The notes under the pieces are model-generated. The model worked only from the letters and a program-made list of their open reading frames with translations. It did not search any database and was not told where the DNA came from. From NCBI GenBank assembly GCA_035711845.1, contig DASTBU010000062.1:1-64000 (forward strand): DNA of 64,000 nt, read 5' to 3'. This document shows, piece by piece, positions 26,659 to 36,026 of this stretch (positions within the stretch are counted from its first letter, which is position 1; each line of letters opens with the position of its first letter). The stretch comes from DASTBU01 sp035711845. GTDB taxonomy: Bacteria; Acidobacteriota; Vicinamibacteria; Vicinamibacterales; 2-12-FULL-66-21. The position numbers and the translations under genes were made by a program.

Positions 26659-28089
26659 GTGCTGCACAGAATGAGCCGTCTGCTCGGCCTGTCGCGGCGC
26701 GAGCTCGCCGTGCTGGCGGCGGCGTTCCTCCTGTCGCTGCCGGCGGTCACCCCTCGCATCTACGCGTCGGACGAAATCCAGTATTTCTCCTATCTGCGAT
26801 CGATCTGGTTCGACCACGACGTATCGTTCGACAACGAGTACCGCTACTTCTACGAGCACGACATCGGCCGCGGCGAGAACTTCCACGCGACCTTCCTCGA
26901 GCTGACGACAGGGACGGGACGGCGGCCCAACTTCGGCACGATTGGCGCGGCGCTGCTGTGGGCGCCGTTCTACGCGGCGGGCGACGCGATCGCTCGTGCG
27001 ACCGGCACGATCGCCGACGGCTACTCGCTCCCCTACGTGGCGGCAGTCGCCTACGCGTCCGCCTTTTACGGCTTCGCTGCCGTCGTGCTCTCCGCGGCGG
27101 CAGCGCGGCTGCTGAGGCGGGGATCACCGGACGTGCGGGCGATCGGATCCACGGACGCGTCCGCGCACGGCATTGGTACGGAAGTGGTCGCCGCCGTTCT
27201 GATCTGGATCGGCACGCCGCTCCTCTTTTACATGTACGTCGCGCCGCCGTACGCGCACGCGTGCTCCGCGTTCGCTGTCGCGCTGTTCGTGTTCGTCTGG
27301 CTCCGCGTCCGCCGCACATGGCCAATCGGCGGAGCGATCGCGCTTGGTTTGGGCGGTGCGTTGATGGCGATGGTCCGCGAGCAGGACCTGTTCGTCGCGC
27401 TCGGCCCGGCCGTCGATCTGGCCGTCACGGCGCTCCGCACGCCGGGCACCGTGCGCTCATCCTATCTGAGGGCCGCCGCCGCCGGATGCGTCGCCTTCGC
27501 GGCAGGCGTCATGCCTCAGCTGCTGGCGTACGGCGCACTCAATGGCTACCCGGGGCCGTCGAAGCTCGTCGCCCGAAAAATGAGCTGGCACTCTCCCCAC
27601 GCCCTCCATGTGCTCGGATCGCCCGAGCACGGATTTCTCTTCTGGACGCCTCTGGCACTCCTCGCGATCGCCGGGCTGGTGCTCCTCGCCTGGCGCGCGC
27701 GCGGCGATCTTCGTCTGGCAGGCGGCTGCCTGCTGCTGATGCTCGCGCTCCAGGTCTACGTGTCGGGAAGCGTCGAATCGTGGACCGTTGCTGGCGCTTT
27801 TGGGCAGCGGCGCTTCGTTGGCGTCACCTCCGTGCTCACGATCGGCCTGGCCATCCTGCTCGTCACCGTTCCACGCGGGCTCGGCCGCGTCGCGCTCGGA
27901 GCGGCCATCGCGCTGTGCGTCTGGTGGAACCTCGGCCTCACCGCCGCGTTCGGCACCGGATTGATGAATCGCCAGCGGCTCGAGCTGGCCCGGAACGCGC
28001 ACGACGTTTTCGTGACCGTGCCCCGGCTGGCACCCGAGCTGGCGATGCGGTACCTCACGAGGCGCGAATCGTTCTACCGCACCGAGTAA
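26659..28089 (+). CDS. GT-C-type membrane glycosyltransferase-like protein
   Basis: The 476-residue polytopic membrane protein has about ten hydrophobic helices. A periplasmic acidic motif YASDEIQYF near residue 37, after the first helix, matches the DE/DD metal-binding motif of GT-C lipid-sugar-dependent transferases (ArnT/PMT-like). A conserved-looking loop YEHDIGRGENFHATF follows. It probably moves a sugar from a polyprenyl phosphate donor at the outer face of the inner membrane. GTG 26659 or ATG 26671 could be the start, and neither has a strong RBS. Confidence 0.7.
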   Translation: MLHRMSRLLGLSRRELAVLAAAFLLSLPAVTPRIYASDEIQYFSYLRSIWFDHDVSFDNEYRYFYEHDIGRGENFHATFLELTTGTGRRPNFGTIGAALLWAPFYAAGDAIARATGTIADGYSLPYVAAVAYASAFYGFAAVVLSAAAARLLRRGSPDVRAIGSTDASAHGIGTEVVAAVLIWIGTPLLFYMYVAPPYAHACSAFAVALFVFVWLRVRRTWPIGGAIALGLGGALMAMVREQDLFVALGPAVDLAVTALRTPGTVRSSYLRAAAAGCVAFAAGVMPQLLAYGALNGYPGPSKLVARKMSWHSPHALHVLGSPEHGFLFWTPLALLAIAGLVLLAWRARGDLRLAGGCLLLMLALQVYVSGSVESWTVAGAFGQRRFVGVTSVLTIGLAILLVTVPRGLGRVALGAAIALCVWWNLGLTAAFGTGLMNRQRLELARNAHDVFVTVPRLAPELAMRYLTRRESFYRTE

Positions 28090-28100
28090 CGCGGGGAGAA

Positions 28101-28292
28101 TTGCAGATTCGTTTATTTGTGATTGCGGATTGATTGAGGATTGACAATTGCTGAGTGGGGATTTCATTCGGAGATTGGCCGATGATTGTCACCGGCCGTC
28201 CGACACCCGCAACGACAATCCTCGAATGAAATCACCAATCTCAAATCCCCAATCCCCAATCAATCTGCAATCCGCAATCAACGAATCTGCAA
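28101..28292. repeat. 192-bp palindromic element with 13-bp terminal inverted repeats
   Basis: The ends are a perfect inverted pair: TTGCAGATTCGTT at 28101-28113 and AACGAATCTGCAA at 28280-28292. Inside, GATTGCGGATTGATTG and ATTTCATTCG face their complements CAATCTGCAATCCGCAATC and CGAATGAAAT. The whole gap therefore folds back on itself apart from a central piece (about 28175-28205). It fills the space between the GT-C gene and the first GT4 gene. MITE-like or an extreme heptamer hairpin (ATTG-rich 7-mers). Confidence 0.85.
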
Positions 28293-28302
28293 TGTCAGGC
28301 CA

Positions 28303-29499
28303 GTGACCACCCTCTATTTCGCCGACATCCGCTTCCCTCTCGAGCGCGCCAACGGGATTCAGACGATGGAGACGTGCCATGCGCTGGCGCGGAGGGGACA
28401 CACGGTGACGCTCGTCGTGCGGCCGGACACGCAATCGCCCGCCCGCGATCCCTTCGCGTTCTACGGCCTTCCGCGAATAGACACCTTGCACATCGAACGG
28501 GCGCCCGTCACCGGCCCGGCCATGGCGCGCCGGGCGGGGTATCTCGCCTTCGCCCTGGGCCGCGTAATGGGGGCCGGCCGCGCCGACGCGGTGATCACCC
28601 GGGACCTCGGGCTGGCCTCGGCCCTGCTGCGGATCCCCCGGGCGTCGCGCCCGCCGCTCGTCTACGAATCGCATGGCTACGCGCCAGACGTAGCTCTCGC
28701 CCTCCCTCAGCTCGTCTCGACCGCGACGGCCCCCGGGCGGGCAAAGCTCGCACGGCTCGCCCGCCGCGAGGCGCGCGTGTGGCGGCTGGCGGATGGGTAT
28801 GTCACGATTACATCGGGGCTCGCCGATGCGTTGCGCGTGAGGCTGGGGTCCCGGGAGCGGCTGGCGATCGTTCCCGACGGAACACGGCTCTCCGCCGATG
28901 CCGAGCGGGTAGTCCCTCCCGCGCCGGGCCACCGCAAACCCGTCGTCGCCTACGCCGGACATCTCTATGCGTGGAAGGGTGTGGACGTGCTACTGGATGC
29001 GATCGCGAACCTGCCCGATGTCGAAGGATTGATCGTGGGAGGGCACGAGGCCGAGCCGGATCTGGAGCGGGCACGAGCACGGGCCGCGGGCCTCGGCATC
29101 CGCGAGCGTGTGAGGTTCACGGGCATGGTGGCGCCGACGGAGGTTGCCGATCTGCTTCGGGGCGCCGACGTGCTGGTGCTGCCCAACCCGCCATCCGCGA
29201 TTTCCACGCAATTCACGTCGCCGCTGAAGCTGTTCGAGTACATGGCGGTCGGCCGACCGATCGTCGCCTCGGATCTGCCCGCGATACGGGAAGTGCTGGA
29301 GGACAACGTGACCGCGCTCCTCGTTCCTGGTGGCGACGCCGCTGCGATCGCGGCAGCGGTCCGACGGTTGATTGACGACCCTGCGCTCGCTGCACGGCTG
29401 GCCCGTGGGGCAGCCCTTGCCGTGAGGGACTACAGCTGGGACCGTCGCGCGGAACGGATCGAAACGCTTCTTCGTCAGGTGGCCAGCCCTCAGGGATGA
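28303..29499 (+). CDS. GT4-family glycosyltransferase
   Basis: The 398-residue GT-B enzyme has an N-terminal acceptor domain (GIQTMETCHALARRGHTVTL). The C-terminal donor domain has KPVVAYAGHLYAWKGVD, the family glutamates in TSPLKLFEYMAVGRPIV, and DLPAIREVLED. It adds a sugar from a nucleotide-sugar to a surface-glycan intermediate in the cytoplasm. GTG 28303 is chosen because the upstream part of the frame lies in the palindromic repeat. Its stop overlaps the methyltransferase start by 4 bp. Confidence 0.88.
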   Translation: MTTLYFADIRFPLERANGIQTMETCHALARRGHTVTLVVRPDTQSPARDPFAFYGLPRIDTLHIERAPVTGPAMARRAGYLAFALGRVMGAGRADAVITRDLGLASALLRIPRASRPPLVYESHGYAPDVALALPQLVSTATAPGRAKLARLARREARVWRLADGYVTITSGLADALRVRLGSRERLAIVPDGTRLSADAERVVPPAPGHRKPVVAYAGHLYAWKGVDVLLDAIANLPDVEGLIVGGHEAEPDLERARARAAGLGIRERVRFTGMVAPTEVADLLRGADVLVLPNPPSAISTQFTSPLKLFEYMAVGRPIVASDLPAIREVLEDNVTALLVPGGDAAAIAAAVRRLIDDPALAARLARGAALAVRDYSWDRRAERIETLLRQVASPQG

Positions 29500-30551
29500 T
29501 CTCAGAGCAGCTGCTGAAACTGGTTCGGTGCCCCGAATGCCGCGCGCAACTGTCGCGCCGGCCGGAGGCCAGCGGCGTGTTCGTGTGCTCCGGATGCGGC
29601 CGCGAATACCGTGGGGCGGACGATTACCTCGACATGCGTCCCATCGAGCAGTTCACCGAACGGACGAAGTACCTCGACGAGGCCCTCCATGCCGACGCGC
29701 GTCACGAACGCGTGTCGCCGCCGCTGCTCGGATCCAAGATCCGCAACGACATGCTTCGCCGCTTCCTCGATCCCGGGCCGGACGACCTCGTCGTCGACCT
29801 CGGCTGTGGCAGTGGCCGCACCCTGTTGTGGAACCGGGACCTGGGATCCTCGTCGGTCGGGATCGACATCAGCCCGTTCTTCTCGACCGAAGCTCGCCGC
29901 GACGTCGACCTCCTTCTCGGCGATCTGCGCCGGCTGCCGTTTGCCGACGGGACGTTCACCAAGGCCTGGTCGCTCGACGTGCTCGAGCACCTCTCACCTG
30001 ATGCGCTGCGGGCGATGCTGCGCGAGGCGGCGCGGGTGCTGAAGCCGGGCGGCGCCCTGTTCGTCTACACGCACGTGCGGAAGAACGCGCCGATTGCCGC
30101 AGGGCTGAGGGCCATCAACACGCTCGCCCGCCAGCTGGAACGGCTGGGCCTGATCGACATGCGCCAGGAGCGGCTCCGCAAGTCCGATCACGTCAACCCG
30201 CTGCGCGACATTCCAGATCTCGAGCGGGTCGCACGCGACACGGGATTCCGGATCGCCAGGATCCGGTACTACACCCCGATCGTCGGCGGGCTCGTCGAAA
30301 ACATCCTGATGCGGATGGCCGAGCGCGCGATGGCGAAAAGGGCCGCCCGGCGCCTCCGCGGGTCGGTGCCGGCGCAGGACGAAGAGGCCGCAGCGATCAG
30401 GGCGGCCCGATCGTCCGCCAAGGCGCACATTGCCAGGAACCCCGGGACCCTGGCCGTGCTTCGCGGCCTCTCCGCGGCGATGAAACTCGACCTGCTCCTG
30501 TTCGGTCGCGTGCGGTCCGGACCGTTCTTCGCGCTGCTGGTGAAGGAATGA
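29496..30551 (+). CDS. class I SAM methyltransferase with N-terminal zinc ribbon
   Basis: The 351-residue protein starts with a Trm112-like four-cysteine knuckle (CPEC at 12-15, CSGCG at about 31). A Rossmann methyltransferase domain follows: VVDLGCGSGRT near residue 105 binds SAM, and SLDVLEHLSPDAL near 163 is typical of UbiE/MenG-type small-molecule or glycan-lipid methylases. A C-terminal amphipathic region follows. ATGA overlaps on both sides link it to the flanking GT4 genes, suggesting it methylates a sugar or lipid of the same glycan. Confidence 0.85.
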   Translation: MISEQLLKLVRCPECRAQLSRRPEASGVFVCSGCGREYRGADDYLDMRPIEQFTERTKYLDEALHADARHERVSPPLLGSKIRNDMLRRFLDPGPDDLVVDLGCGSGRTLLWNRDLGSSSVGIDISPFFSTEARRDVDLLLGDLRRLPFADGTFTKAWSLDVLEHLSPDALRAMLREAARVLKPGGALFVYTHVRKNAPIAAGLRAINTLARQLERLGLIDMRQERLRKSDHVNPLRDIPDLERVARDTGFRIARIRYYTPIVGGLVENILMRMAERAMAKRAARRLRGSVPAQDEEAAAIRAARSSAKAHIARNPGTLAVLRGLSAAMKLDLLLFGRVRSGPFFALLVKE

Positions 30552-31714
30552 GGCTGCGGATCCTGTATTGCGCGATCGATCAGGCCGTGCCCGGCACCAC
30601 AGGCGGATCGGTCCACGTGGCAGCCGTCGCACGAGGGCTGGCAGCGCTCGGCCACGAGATTCACGCGCTCGTGACCCCTGGAGACGGCCCCTTCCCGGCC
30701 GGCCCCGTTGACTGGATCGCGATGACGCCCCCGCTCGGCGCCAAGGAGCTTCGCTGGGCGCGCACGCGGCGCGTACGGACACTGGCGCGGAGGATCCGGC
30801 CTGACGCCGTGATCGAGCGCTACTACAACTTCGGCGGCGAGGGGATCGCGGCGGGGAAGGCGGTCGGGGCCACCACGGTGCTCGAGGTGAACGCGCCGGT
30901 GATCGACCACGCCGGCTCGCTCAAGGTGCGCGTCGATCGCGCGCTCCTCTTCCAGCCAATGCGCCGCTGGCGGGAACGAATCTGCGCGCAGGCGGACATC
31001 ATCGTGACGCCGACCGCGGCGATCCTCCCGTCATCGACACCGCGCAGCAGGATCCTGGAGCTCGAGTGGGGCGCGGACACGGACCTCTTCACGCCCGACG
31101 CTCCGGGGCAGGCAGCATTCGAGCGGCCTGCCCCGGTCGTCGCCATCTTCACGGGCGCGTTCCGGAGCTGGCACGGCGCGATCCACCTCGCACGAGCGAT
31201 CAGGGAACTTCGCGCGCGCGGTCGGCGTGACATCGGCGCCGTTTTCGTCGGCGATGGTCCGGAGCTCGACAAGGTTCGCGCCGAGGCAGCACGCCTCGAG
31301 GGCGTCGTCTTCACCGGCGCCATTCCGCATGACGCGATGCCGGCAACGCTCCGCGCGGCCGACGTCGGTGTGGCGCCGTTCGACGTCGGAGCGCACCCTG
31401 CGCTCTCGCTCGGCTTCTACTGGTCGCCGCTGAAGATCTTCGAGTACATGGCGTCCGGCCTTCCAGTCGTGGCGCCCGCGATAGACCGCATCCCCTCGCT
31501 CGTCGAGCACGACCGCGAGGGCCTCCTGTACGATCCGTCGTCGACGGGCGCACTTGCGGCCGCGCTCGAGCGTCTGGCCGATCCGGGTATCAGGCGCTCG
31601 CTTGGGGCCGCCGCCCGCGACCGCGCGGTTCGCGAGTACAGTTGGCGAGCGCATTGCCAGGAAATCGAGAAAAGGCTGAACAACGAAGTGAGAAGGGTGT
31701 CGGATGACGGCTGA
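30548..31714 (+). CDS. GT4-family glycosyltransferase
   Basis: The 388-residue GT-B enzyme has N-terminal GGSVHVAAVARGLAALGHE, donor-domain PVVAIFTGAFRSWHG and GAVFVGDGPELDKV, and the nucleotide-sugar site SPLKIFEYMASGLPVVAPA near residue 300. It overlaps the methyltransferase gene by 4 bp. Likely another step in the same glycan assembly. The sugar is unknown. Confidence 0.88.
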   Translation: MRLRILYCAIDQAVPGTTGGSVHVAAVARGLAALGHEIHALVTPGDGPFPAGPVDWIAMTPPLGAKELRWARTRRVRTLARRIRPDAVIERYYNFGGEGIAAGKAVGATTVLEVNAPVIDHAGSLKVRVDRALLFQPMRRWRERICAQADIIVTPTAAILPSSTPRSRILELEWGADTDLFTPDAPGQAAFERPAPVVAIFTGAFRSWHGAIHLARAIRELRARGRRDIGAVFVGDGPELDKVRAEAARLEGVVFTGAIPHDAMPATLRAADVGVAPFDVGAHPALSLGFYWSPLKIFEYMASGLPVVAPAIDRIPSLVEHDREGLLYDPSSTGALAAALERLADPGIRRSLGAAARDRAVREYSWRAHCQEIEKRLNNEVRRVSDDG

Positions 31715-31723
31715 AGCCCTTGT

Positions 31724-31760
31724 ACCCTTCCAACTTCCCCCTTCCAACTTCAAACTTTCT
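31724..31760 (+). repeat. short array, CTTCCAA family (period 14 = 2x7)
   Basis: ACCCTTCCAACTTC and CCCCTTCCAACTTC lie in tandem, followed by AAACTTTC, ending 1 bp before the next glycosyltransferase start. It breaks an otherwise overlapping gene series. Confidence 0.7.
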
Positions 31761-31761
31761 T

Positions 31762-33021
31762 ATGAGGCTTCTGATTGCAACCGACGCGTTTCCGCCGATC
31801 TGCGGCGGGAGCGGGTGGAGCGCCTACGAGTTGGCGAGAGGGCTCAGGAATCGTGGGCACGATGTGCTGATCGTGCGGCCCGTGCCCGGCACCGACGAAC
31901 ACGTGCGGGAAACCATCTTTGACGACTTCCGTGTGGTGGAGTTCGGCACGGCGGCGCCTGGCGTGCCGTATGTTCGCAACTACTTCAAGAACGAGCGCCT
32001 CTATTCGAGGTTCGCGGCGTTCCTGTCCGAGACGATCCGACAGCATCGAATCGAGCTGGTTCACGCGCAGCACGTCCTGACGTGCGTGCCGGCGGTCGAC
32101 GCGGCGCAGCGGAGCGGAATTCCGTCGGTCTGCAGCGTGCGGGACTACTGGCCCGTCTGCTACTGGTCCGACCTGATGCACACCCGTGACCAGACAGCGC
32201 TCTGCCCTGGGTGTTCGGCGAGGATGATGACGGTCTGCGTCCGGCCGCGGGCCGGCGCGCTGTGGCCGCTCGCCCTGCCCCTGATCCCCTACATGCGCGC
32301 GAACCTGGCGCGCAAGCGGTCGGGGCTGGCGGCGGCAGACGCCGTGATAGCGGTCAGCTCCACGATCGCGGCCGACCTGCGCGCGCGCGCGCCGGAGCTC
32401 GCTGATACCCGCATGGAGACCATTCCCAATCCGGTCCACATCGCGGAACTGCGGGCGCGGGCCTCCGGGTCCCAGCCAGCCGTACGCGGGCCTTACGCGC
32501 TGTACCTCGGGAAGCTGGCCCCGAACAAGGGCACGTCACATCTCGTGCATGTCGTCGAGGAGGCACAGCTCGACTGGCCGCTGGTGATTGCGGGGGACGG
32601 CCCCGAGCGCGCGGCGATCGAGTCGGCCGCTCTCAGGTCCCAACAGACGATCCAGCTGCTCGGGTGGGTGGATCAGAACCAGACGGCTTCCCTGCTGGCG
32701 CATGCGTCGCTCCTGATCTTTCCGTCCCGCGGGCCCGAGTCGCTGAGCCGCGTCCTGATCGAAGCCAGCGCGCTCGGGATCCCTATCGCCGCCATGAACA
32801 CCGGCGGCACCCCCGATATCGTCGTGCACGAGGCGACCGGCCTGCTGTCGCGCACGCCGGACGAGCTGGCGAGAGACGTTCGCCGGCTCCGCGAGGACGG
32901 CGCCCTGCGCGCGCGGCTGGGGGAAGCCGCGAAACAACGAGCCGCATCGCTCTTCGATGCGGCGTCAGTCACGCTGCGAATCGAGGGGCTCTATCGCGAG
33001 TTGCTGGAGACGCGCGCGTGA
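31762..33021 (+). CDS. GT4-family glycosyltransferase
   Basis: The 419-residue GT-B enzyme has the N-terminal glycine loop FPPICGGSGWSAYELARGLR. Donor-domain motifs are YALYLGKLAPNKGTSH, LVIAGDGPERAAIES and PRGPESLSRVLIEASALG, the last carrying the catalytic-site glutamate. An unusual four-cysteine patch lies in the acceptor half (residues about 112-160: VCSVRDYWPVC, CPGCSARMMTVC), which may bind a metal. ATG 31762 excludes the repeat array. It overlaps the next gene by GTGA. Confidence 0.87.
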   Translation: MRLLIATDAFPPICGGSGWSAYELARGLRNRGHDVLIVRPVPGTDEHVRETIFDDFRVVEFGTAAPGVPYVRNYFKNERLYSRFAAFLSETIRQHRIELVHAQHVLTCVPAVDAAQRSGIPSVCSVRDYWPVCYWSDLMHTRDQTALCPGCSARMMTVCVRPRAGALWPLALPLIPYMRANLARKRSGLAAADAVIAVSSTIAADLRARAPELADTRMETIPNPVHIAELRARASGSQPAVRGPYALYLGKLAPNKGTSHLVHVVEEAQLDWPLVIAGDGPERAAIESAALRSQQTIQLLGWVDQNQTASLLAHASLLIFPSRGPESLSRVLIEASALGIPIAAMNTGGTPDIVVHEATGLLSRTPDELARDVRRLREDGALRARLGEAAKQRAASLFDAASVTLRIEGLYRELLETRA

Positions 33022-34325
33022 ACGTACCGCTGCGAGTGGGGGTCGTGGCGCGGTCGGTGTTCCCGCTGCACGGGTACGGCGGACTCGAGCGCCACGTATA
33101 CGACCTGGTACGCCACCTGGCCCGCGAGGGCGTTCTGGTGACGTTGATTACGCAGCCGGCACGACAAGGCGTCGCGAACTCCGACAACGCTCCCGCGGGA
33201 GCATCAGCCATATTCGATCCGCGAGAGGCGGACAGCGGAGGACGGACGGCGGGAGCGTCAGTTCACATCATGACCGTTCCCTACCGCACCTTTCCGTTCG
33301 CCGGCCGCCGCGGGACGACGATCCTCGACCGGAGCACCGCGTATCCGATCTTCGGCGAGCGCGCCGGGAGGCTCGCCTGGACGCTCGTGCGCGACCAACG
33401 TCTCGACGTCGTCCACGGCCTCGGTGCGAGCGTGCTGGGGTACGCGCGGCGCCGGGCCCGGTGCACGGCGCCGCTGGTGCTGAACCCTCAGGGGCTCGAA
33501 GAGTTCGGCGCGACCGATCCGTCCAGGGCGCGCGCCAAACGCGCCGCATATCTGCCGCTGCGTCGTGCGGTCCTGGCGTGCGCCCGTGCCGCGGACTGCG
33601 TGATCGCCACGGACCGGGCGCTCGAGCCGGCCGTACTCCGGCACCTCCACGTCTCGCGCGAGAAGGTGCGATTGATCCCGAACGCGATCGACATCGCCTC
33701 GATTGACCGCAGCACAGAGCCCGGGGCAGCCACGCGCGTCAGGCGCACCGCCGGGCTCGGCGAAACCGACGTCGTTCTGCTGAGCGTGGGCCGGCTGGAG
33801 GCGAACAAGGGATTCGGCGTACTGGTTGACGCGCTGGCCGCGCTGCACACGCATGGCGATCCGCTCGCCGGCCGTTGGAGGTGGGTGCTCATCGGCGATG
33901 GACCGAACCGGCGCACGCTGGAGCTCGCGATCGGCGACGCCGGGCTGCGCGAGCACGTTCTGCTGGCCGGCCGGTTGCCCGACGCGGATCTTCACGCCTG
34001 GTACGAGGCCGCCACGCTCTTCGTGCACCCTACGCTCTACGAGGGCAGCTCACTCGTGACGCTCGAAGCGATGGCGCATCGCCGTGCCGTGGTCGCCTCG
34101 AATGCGGGCGGCCTGCCCGACAAGGTCAGGACGGGATTGAACGGCTGGCTCGTCGAGCCGGGCCGGCCAGACGCGCTCGCGGCCGCCATCAGCGGCGCCC
34201 TCGGGCAGCCGCGCGATCGCCTGCACGCCATGGGCGACGCGAGCCGGCACATCGTGGAGCAGGAGTTCGCGTGGCCCGTTGTGACGCGCACGCTGCTGGA
34301 ACTCTACGCCGAACTGCTCGCCTGA
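33018..34325 (+). CDS. GT4-family glycosyltransferase
   Basis: The 435-residue GT-B enzyme has N-terminal PLHGYGGLERHVYDLVRHLA, and the donor domain has VVLLSVGRLEANKGFGV, WVLIGDGPNRRTLELAIG and PTLYEGSSLVTLEAMAHRRA with the family EGSSLVTLEA signature. GTG 33018 overlaps the preceding stop by 4 bp, and a longer open frame upstream is only an overlap artefact. It is the fourth GT4 of the island. Confidence 0.88.
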   Translation: MNVPLRVGVVARSVFPLHGYGGLERHVYDLVRHLAREGVLVTLITQPARQGVANSDNAPAGASAIFDPREADSGGRTAGASVHIMTVPYRTFPFAGRRGTTILDRSTAYPIFGERAGRLAWTLVRDQRLDVVHGLGASVLGYARRRARCTAPLVLNPQGLEEFGATDPSRARAKRAAYLPLRRAVLACARAADCVIATDRALEPAVLRHLHVSREKVRLIPNAIDIASIDRSTEPGAATRVRRTAGLGETDVVLLSVGRLEANKGFGVLVDALAALHTHGDPLAGRWRWVLIGDGPNRRTLELAIGDAGLREHVLLAGRLPDADLHAWYEAATLFVHPTLYEGSSLVTLEAMAHRRAVVASNAGGLPDKVRTGLNGWLVEPGRPDALAAAISGALGQPRDRLHAMGDASRHIVEQEFAWPVVTRTLLELYAELLA

Positions 34326-34450
34326 GGGGCATTCGCGGTTGCGGGATACCAGCCCTTGCCATACGCTACGCAGGTTGTGCCTTCAGGCGATCGCATCCAA
34401 CCCGCAGACGGCGAGCCGTGACTGAACGGGAGTGGCGCGAGGCCAGCGAT

Positions 34451-35965
34451 ATGCGCCGATCTGTCCTGACGCTGGCTGGCATCCTCGCAGTCGCGGCGGG
34501 TCTTCGCTTCTGGACGCTGGGAGCCGGTATCCCGTACTCGCCTGGTGTCGATGAGCCGCAGTTGATGGACCGTGTGGTCCAGATGATGCGGACCGGGGAC
34601 TTCAACCCGCACTTTTACGACTATCCGGGGTTGTATATATACGTGCAGCTCGCCGTCGCCTGTGCGCGGTTCGTCGTGGGCGCGACGGCGGGCGAGTGGA
34701 AATCGCTCGCCCAGGTGTCCCCCGGGGACTTTTACCACTGGGGCCGTGCGGTCACCGCCTTGCTCGGCACCGCGACGGTGTTCCTGCTCTTTCACATCGG
34801 GATGCGATGGGGCACGCGCTACGGCGCCCTCGCGGCCGGGCTGCTGGCGGTAATGCCCCTGCACGTCCGTGAGTCGCACTTCGTGCTGACGGACGTGCCG
34901 ATGACGTTCTTCGTCACGCTCACCCTGCTGCTCTCGCTGCGGGCGCACGAACGAGCCAGCCTCGCCGCCTTCGCCGGGGCTGGAGCAGCCGCGGGACTCG
35001 CCGCCGGAACGACATACCCGGGCGCCCTGGCAGTGCTCCTGCCGCTCCTCGCCGTGTGGATGACGAGGGGCCTTCGGCCATCGCGTGCGGCCGGCGCGCT
35101 CGCCATCTCGGCGAGTGCCGTGGGCGCCTTCCTTCTCGCTGCGCCATACACGATTCTGGACCTGCCGGGGTTCCTGAACGGGTACGCGAGTCTTGCCGCG
35201 TCGTACTCGGCCACGCGGCTTTCTGAGCCGGCCTGGCTGATCTATCTGACGCATCTCCGGTTCGGATTCAGCTGGCCGGCCTTTTTGATGGCGGTGGCGG
35301 GACTGGTGCTGGGGGCCGTTCGCGCGGTGCGGGGTCCCGGGCGCGTCCGCTGGACGCTGGCGGTGGTCTTCCCGCTCGTCTATTTCTGGTTCGTGTCGGG
35401 ACAGTCGCTGGTCTTCGGCCGCGACCTGATGCCGCTCGTTCCCTTCCTGTGCCTGCTCGCCGCAACCGCGGTCGTATCGGGCGTGAGCCTCCTGCGGCGC
35501 TTCGACATTCAGCGCACCGCCCGCACGGCCCTGATTGCCGCGCTGACCGTCGCGGCGTTGCTGCCCCCAACGCTCCAGGCGATCGCGTTCAACGTGAACC
35601 GGAGCCGCACGAGCACCGTCGAGCAGGCCCACCACTGGATCGTCGCGAACGTTCCGCACGGATCCCGGGTCCTCATCGAAAGCAATCTGCTTCTGCTCGC
35701 ACCGCAGTCGTACAAGGCCGTCAACGTTCCCCGTCTCGTAAAGGACGTCCGGTCCGCCGGAGATTACCGGCGCTACGTCGAGCAGGGCTTTCAGTACATG
35801 GTCGCGACGGCGGAGGGATACGGCCGGTCGTTTGCCGAGCCGCACAGGTTCGGCGAGGAGTATGCCGCTTACGTGGCGCTCTTCGAGCAGAGCCGGGAGC
35901 GGGCACGTTTCGCGCCGAGCGCCGACCACCCGGGACCGGAAATCAGGATCTTCGCCCTCGAGTAG
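34451..35965 (+). CDS. GT-C membrane glycosyltransferase (ArnT/PMT, RgtA-like)
   Basis: The 504-residue polytopic protein has a first helix followed by GVDEPQLMDRVVQMM near residue 35, the Asp-Glu motif of lipid-linked-sugar transferases, and HFYDYPGLYIYVQ. VRESHFVLTDVPMTFFVTL near 140 is the second conserved loop. About 10-11 helices, and a soluble C-terminal portion of about 110 residues. It would finish the glycan outside the inner membrane. ATG 34451 is chosen over GTG 34418 because GAGG lies about 9 bp upstream and it gives a typical membrane start. Confidence 0.8.
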   Translation: MRRSVLTLAGILAVAAGLRFWTLGAGIPYSPGVDEPQLMDRVVQMMRTGDFNPHFYDYPGLYIYVQLAVACARFVVGATAGEWKSLAQVSPGDFYHWGRAVTALLGTATVFLLFHIGMRWGTRYGALAAGLLAVMPLHVRESHFVLTDVPMTFFVTLTLLLSLRAHERASLAAFAGAGAAAGLAAGTTYPGALAVLLPLLAVWMTRGLRPSRAAGALAISASAVGAFLLAAPYTILDLPGFLNGYASLAASYSATRLSEPAWLIYLTHLRFGFSWPAFLMAVAGLVLGAVRAVRGPGRVRWTLAVVFPLVYFWFVSGQSLVFGRDLMPLVPFLCLLAATAVVSGVSLLRRFDIQRTARTALIAALTVAALLPPTLQAIAFNVNRSRTSTVEQAHHWIVANVPHGSRVLIESNLLLLAPQSYKAVNVPRLVKDVRSAGDYRRYVEQGFQYMVATAEGYGRSFAEPHRFGEEYAAYVALFEQSRERARFAPSADHPGPEIRIFALE

Positions 35966-36026
35966 CGCTCGGCGTGACGGGATCCTCTGACTCCAGCAAA
36001 GGACGTGTCGAAAGCCGACCGCCTGC

